Of a stretch of DNA of 64,000 nt, positions 61,611 to 64,000 are shown in pieces; within the stretch, counting starts at the first letter, position 1; every line of letters starts with the position of its first letter. Source of the stretch: Psychrobacter submarinus (GTDB taxonomy: Bacteria > Pseudomonadota > Gammaproteobacteria > Pseudomonadales > Moraxellaceae); assembly GCF_904846685.1 (NCBI RefSeq), contig NZ_CAJHBQ010000005.1, positions 1 through 64,000 on the forward strand. Reading direction: 5' to 3'. The position numbers were made by a program, and so were the translations under genes. A model generated the notes under the pieces. That model searched no databases. It saw only the letters and a program-made list of their open reading frames with translations, and was not told where the DNA came from.

Positions 61611-62519
61611 TAGTGTATTATTAAATATAAAATGTTATAAGATCATCTCAACAGATATACTCAATTATCATGACTTACTCACTAGATTATCGCAAACAAG
61701 TTCTTAAAAGCTTAGCAGATGGCATGACCTTTGCCAAGGGCAGCCTCTTTTATGACATTAGTCCAACCACTATTCAAAGTGGAAGAAACGGCTGCATAGT
61801 AAGAGCACTCGCAATGTTACGCCATCAAAAATACCGGATGATGCACTACGCAAAGACGTTAGGCGTTACCCTGATGACTATCACTATGAGAGAGCAAGAC
61901 GGTTCAACTGTACTGCCCCAGCCATTTGTGAGGCTTTAAAACGCCTAGGCATCCAGTCAAAAAAGACCTTAGAGCATCCAAAAGCATGTCCAATAAAAAG
62001 AGCGGCGTATCAGAGAGTGGCTTGATAACTTTAAACAACAAAGGTTACCCCATTGTGTATATGGACGAAAGCGGTTTTGAAAGCCAGACCATTCGTCCTC
62101 GGTTATCACCCTGATAGGCAAACCCTGTATCGACAGCTACAACTGGCAAGGTAAAAAGCGGAGCCAGCGTCATTGGGGCTCTATATGAAAGAATGCTATT
62201 TGCACTGGATTACTTTGAACACAACATTAACAGCTGACATATTCTACGATTGGTGCAAACACCCTAATCCCAAGCCTTAAAACCGTGCGTGATTGTCATG
62301 GATAACGCTCGGTTTCATAAAAGTAGACGTATCCAAAAATTACTGAACAGGCATGGTCATCGTATTCTATGGCTGCCGCCGTACAGCCCAGACTTGAACC
62401 CTATTGAGAAAAAATGGGCTCAAGTGAAGTTTCTACGCCAAGGGTGGATGGAAAATGACTTATCCAAATTATTTTATGATGTTTGTCCTAGCCATAACAC
62501 TTTTGTTTTGAACTGACTA
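61611..62519 (+). mobile_element. Degenerate IS630-family insertion sequence
   Basis: The edges are set by flanking TA dinucleotides (61609-61610 and 62520-62521), the IS630 target, and by weakly similar ends (TAGTGTATTA left; TAGTCAGTTC as the inverse right). Removing it with one TA joins flanking DNA in an open frame. It contains the transposase pseudogene at 61670-62516. Confidence 0.65.
61670..62516 (+). pseudogene. IS630-family transposase, frameshifted
   Basis: Pieces of an IS630 transposase in several frames. The N-terminus is MTYSLDYRKQVLKSLADGMTFAKG, then IVYMDESGFE-like residues appear near 62055, and the C-terminus has VIVMDNARFHKSRRIQKL and LPPYSPDLNPIEKKWAQVK, the DDE catalytic region ending at a normal stop. 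At least two frame changes between 61780 and 62290 make it inactive. Confidence 0.9.
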
Positions 62520-62862
62520 TACGATCTAATCCCTTCAAAACCATACTTAACCACAATGCAGCTCTGTCATTTTCATAGAACCACTTTACATAAGCGAAAG
62601 ATATATTGTTTATAGCACTTGTTTCAAATATTGCATCTATATCTTTACGGCTAGTGGAATACCGCCTTTTTAGTATCTTTGATAGCAGATCCCTACATAG
62701 TGAATCATTTTTCCGTACTTCTTCTGTACGTAGTTGCCCCCTAGAGTATAGATTTAATAAACACCAGTAAGTGTTATACACACTCAAAGCTTTCACCTTT
62801 TGTTCAATATATTTTTCATTTTTCTTCGATAGCTCTATACCATTAACAGATCCGTTTTTCAT
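62488..62862 (-). CDS. Unknown island protein, truncated by IS630
   Basis: A 124-residue ORF of lysine- and serine-rich composition (MKNGSVNGIELSKKNEKY at the start, then mostly helical sequence such as KWFYENDRAALWLSMVLKG). Its last residues (SSKQKCYG) come from the IS630 end, so the original C-terminus is lost. A ribosome binding site AAGGATG precedes the ATG, itself just inside the edge of the IS5-like element at 62881. No family is recognised. It probably represents the N-terminal part of a larger gene. Confidence 0.5.
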   Translation of the reverse strand: MKNGSVNGIELSKKNEKYIEQKVKALSVYNTYWCLLNLYSRGQLRTEEVRKNDSLCRDLLSKILKRRYSTSRKDIDAIFETSAINNISFAYVKWFYENDRAALWLSMVLKGLDRIVSSKQKCYG

Positions 62863-62880
62863 TATACATCCTTATATAAT

Positions 62881-63780
62881 AGACCTCTTGCAAAAGTCAT
62901 AGGTTAAGCTCGGAATTAATGATACCAGCAAACAGCTTCATTCTAAGATCATAGCGCTGACGACGGTTGCGATATTTATGAGCCACGATTTTAAACAACT
63001 TGATTAAGCCTATTTTGTGCTCAACCACAATACGGAACTTTGCCAGATAGTGATTGGCCTGTTTGCATATCTCCAGTAACTGACCACCACGTGGCTTTTT
63101 AAAAGGGGTGAAGGTTTGCTTATGTAGCTTTGCTATACCTTGATAGCCGCTAGTAATTTAGCATTGTCAGGAAGCCAATCAGGACAAGTATCTTTATAGA
63201 GCTTAAAATCGTGGATTGACCCTTTGCAGGTTTGCATCAAGTATCAAGCCGGTTTGCCAATGGACGATAACCTGCGCTTTTAAGGTGTGTTGTTTTCTTG
63301 CCGCTGTAGTAACTTTGAATTGGGTTTTTGGACGCTCAATAGGTTTCGGTGGCATCGACGATGACGACTGCCTTAATTGATCCTCATCGACACGACTAGG
63401 CAGCTTTTAGGCAATTCAAACTTGCCAGAGTCAATCAGTGTGTCTTCTACTTTACAGTCGATACGGCTAGCAGAAGACTCATGAATACCAAAGTCCATAC
63501 TGATATGATAAAGCGTGCGGTATTCACGCCCAGTAAGTCAGGGCTAGTAGTATCTGCTCCTTAAGACTGAGCACACTTGGTCTACCTGATTTGGTCTTAG
63601 ATGCTTCATGCTCTTGCATGGCATCAAGCATGTCATAAAAGGTGGCTTTATGAATGCCAGTGTAGCGTTTAAAACCAGCGTCACTTTGTTTGAGTAGCTT
63701 ATCTATGTTTGGCATGGTTCCTAGACAGTTATGAATGTTTCAGTTATTGTAAAATTCTCTGCTACTTTTGCAAGAGGTCT
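62881..63780 (-). mobile_element. Degenerate IS5-like insertion sequence
   Basis: Flanked by perfect 17-base inverted repeats AGACCTCTTGCAAAAGT (62881-62897) and the inverse (63764-63780); a TA adjoins each side, which may be the target duplication. About 900 bp, containing one transposase pseudogene on the minus strand. A short relative lies at 7940-8019. Confidence 0.88.
62897..63715 (-). pseudogene. IS5-like (DDE_Tnp_4-type) transposase, frameshifted
   Basis: The N-terminal part is intact (MPNIDKLLKQSDAGF..., then GRPSVLSLKEQILLALTYW), a helix-turn-helix domain of the DDE family. An extra G near 63526 shifts the frame: REYRTLYHISMDFGIHESS then continues in the next frame. More frame changes follow near 63390 and beyond. 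The C-terminal VVEHKIGLIKLFKIVAHKY and RRQRYDLR are recognised before the stop at 62897. The element cannot move by itself. Confidence 0.88.
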
Positions 63781-64000
63781 AATAATTAAAATTGAATTAT
63801 CACCTATTGATTTATGCATCATAAAATCATCATTTTTTCGTCATTAAAACGTCGGTATAAATATAGAATACTACATGTATTATATAGGATTGAACTATAA
63901 AATCCTTATAAATTAACGACAATGACGATCAGCTAACTCCATCCTCATCCTCTTCCCTGAAATGTAGGGATTTGCTGTATTGCGATTTTCATTTAATCAA
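63781..64000. other. AT-rich DNA to the window end
   Basis: 220 very AT-rich bases after the IS5-like element. No ORF with a ribosome binding site, tRNA or repeat is seen. The island continues beyond the window. Confidence 0.5.

Noticed and set aside
63781..64000. Right attachment site of the island
   Set aside because: No second copy of the tRNA-Ser 3' end is found in the window; it must lie beyond the end.

Overview
This window reads as chromosomal DNA of a gammaproteobacterium of the family Moraxellaceae, most likely Psychrobacter. The clues are a BfmR/BfmS two-component pair nearly identical in plan to that of Acinetobacter, a ferredoxin reductase plus acyl desaturase pair, AcfC- and DUF3360-type proteins, moderate GC, and EttA, PlsB, Tex and ATP synthase sequences of Moraxellaceae type. 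The genus is an inference from protein resemblance; no 16S rRNA gene is present.

Layout. 1-11 kb: plsB and ettA converge on a shared terminator; then a desaturase electron-transfer pair, a small GNAT protein, an atypical pterin dehydratase, a 51-residue DUF1328 protein and a saccharopine-dehydrogenase-like oxidoreductase. 11-26 kb: two exported proteins of unknown function, tex, ompR, a CobW-type GTPase, a DksA-like zinc finger protein, acfC, then an SDR - MupP/Gph-type phosphatase - ubiG cluster divergent from dsbA, a DUF3360 permease, an HNH protein and a hotdog (DUF4442) protein. 26-34 kb: the rpsP-rimM-trmD-rplS operon, an EnvZ-like sensor far from ompR, a small membrane protein, and bfmR-bfmS. 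34-42 kb: the complete atpIBEFHAGDC set. 42-58 kb: znuA divergent from zur-znuC-znuB around a Zur-box palindrome, cpdA, dksA-gluQ, murD-ftsW, a SulP transporter with a Usp-like gene, and glnK-amtB behind a sigma-54 promoter, then a DUF2147 protein and an exported nuclease.

The right end (58.7-64 kb) is accessory DNA: tRNA-Ser(GGA), a tyrosine recombinase in the same direction with a cluster of GTTGGTCTA repeats in front of it, then AT-rich DNA with unknown genes and two decayed insertion sequences (IS630 family and IS5-like). Reading across the IS630 element suggests that it split one unknown gene, whose two parts now look like separate genes.

Non-coding structure includes two copies of a nested inverted-repeat element (near 19.3 and 23.1 kb), an 80-bp MITE-like remnant near 7.95 kb whose ends match the IS5-like element at 62.9 kb, a perfect inverted repeat overlapping the glnK sigma-54 promoter, and several intrinsic terminators, two of them inside gene sets usually thought of as operons (bfmR/bfmS and atpI/atpB). 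Two genes below 60 codons (8908-9063 and 30660-30839) were found by direct reading. No CRISPR array, rRNA or riboswitch was seen.
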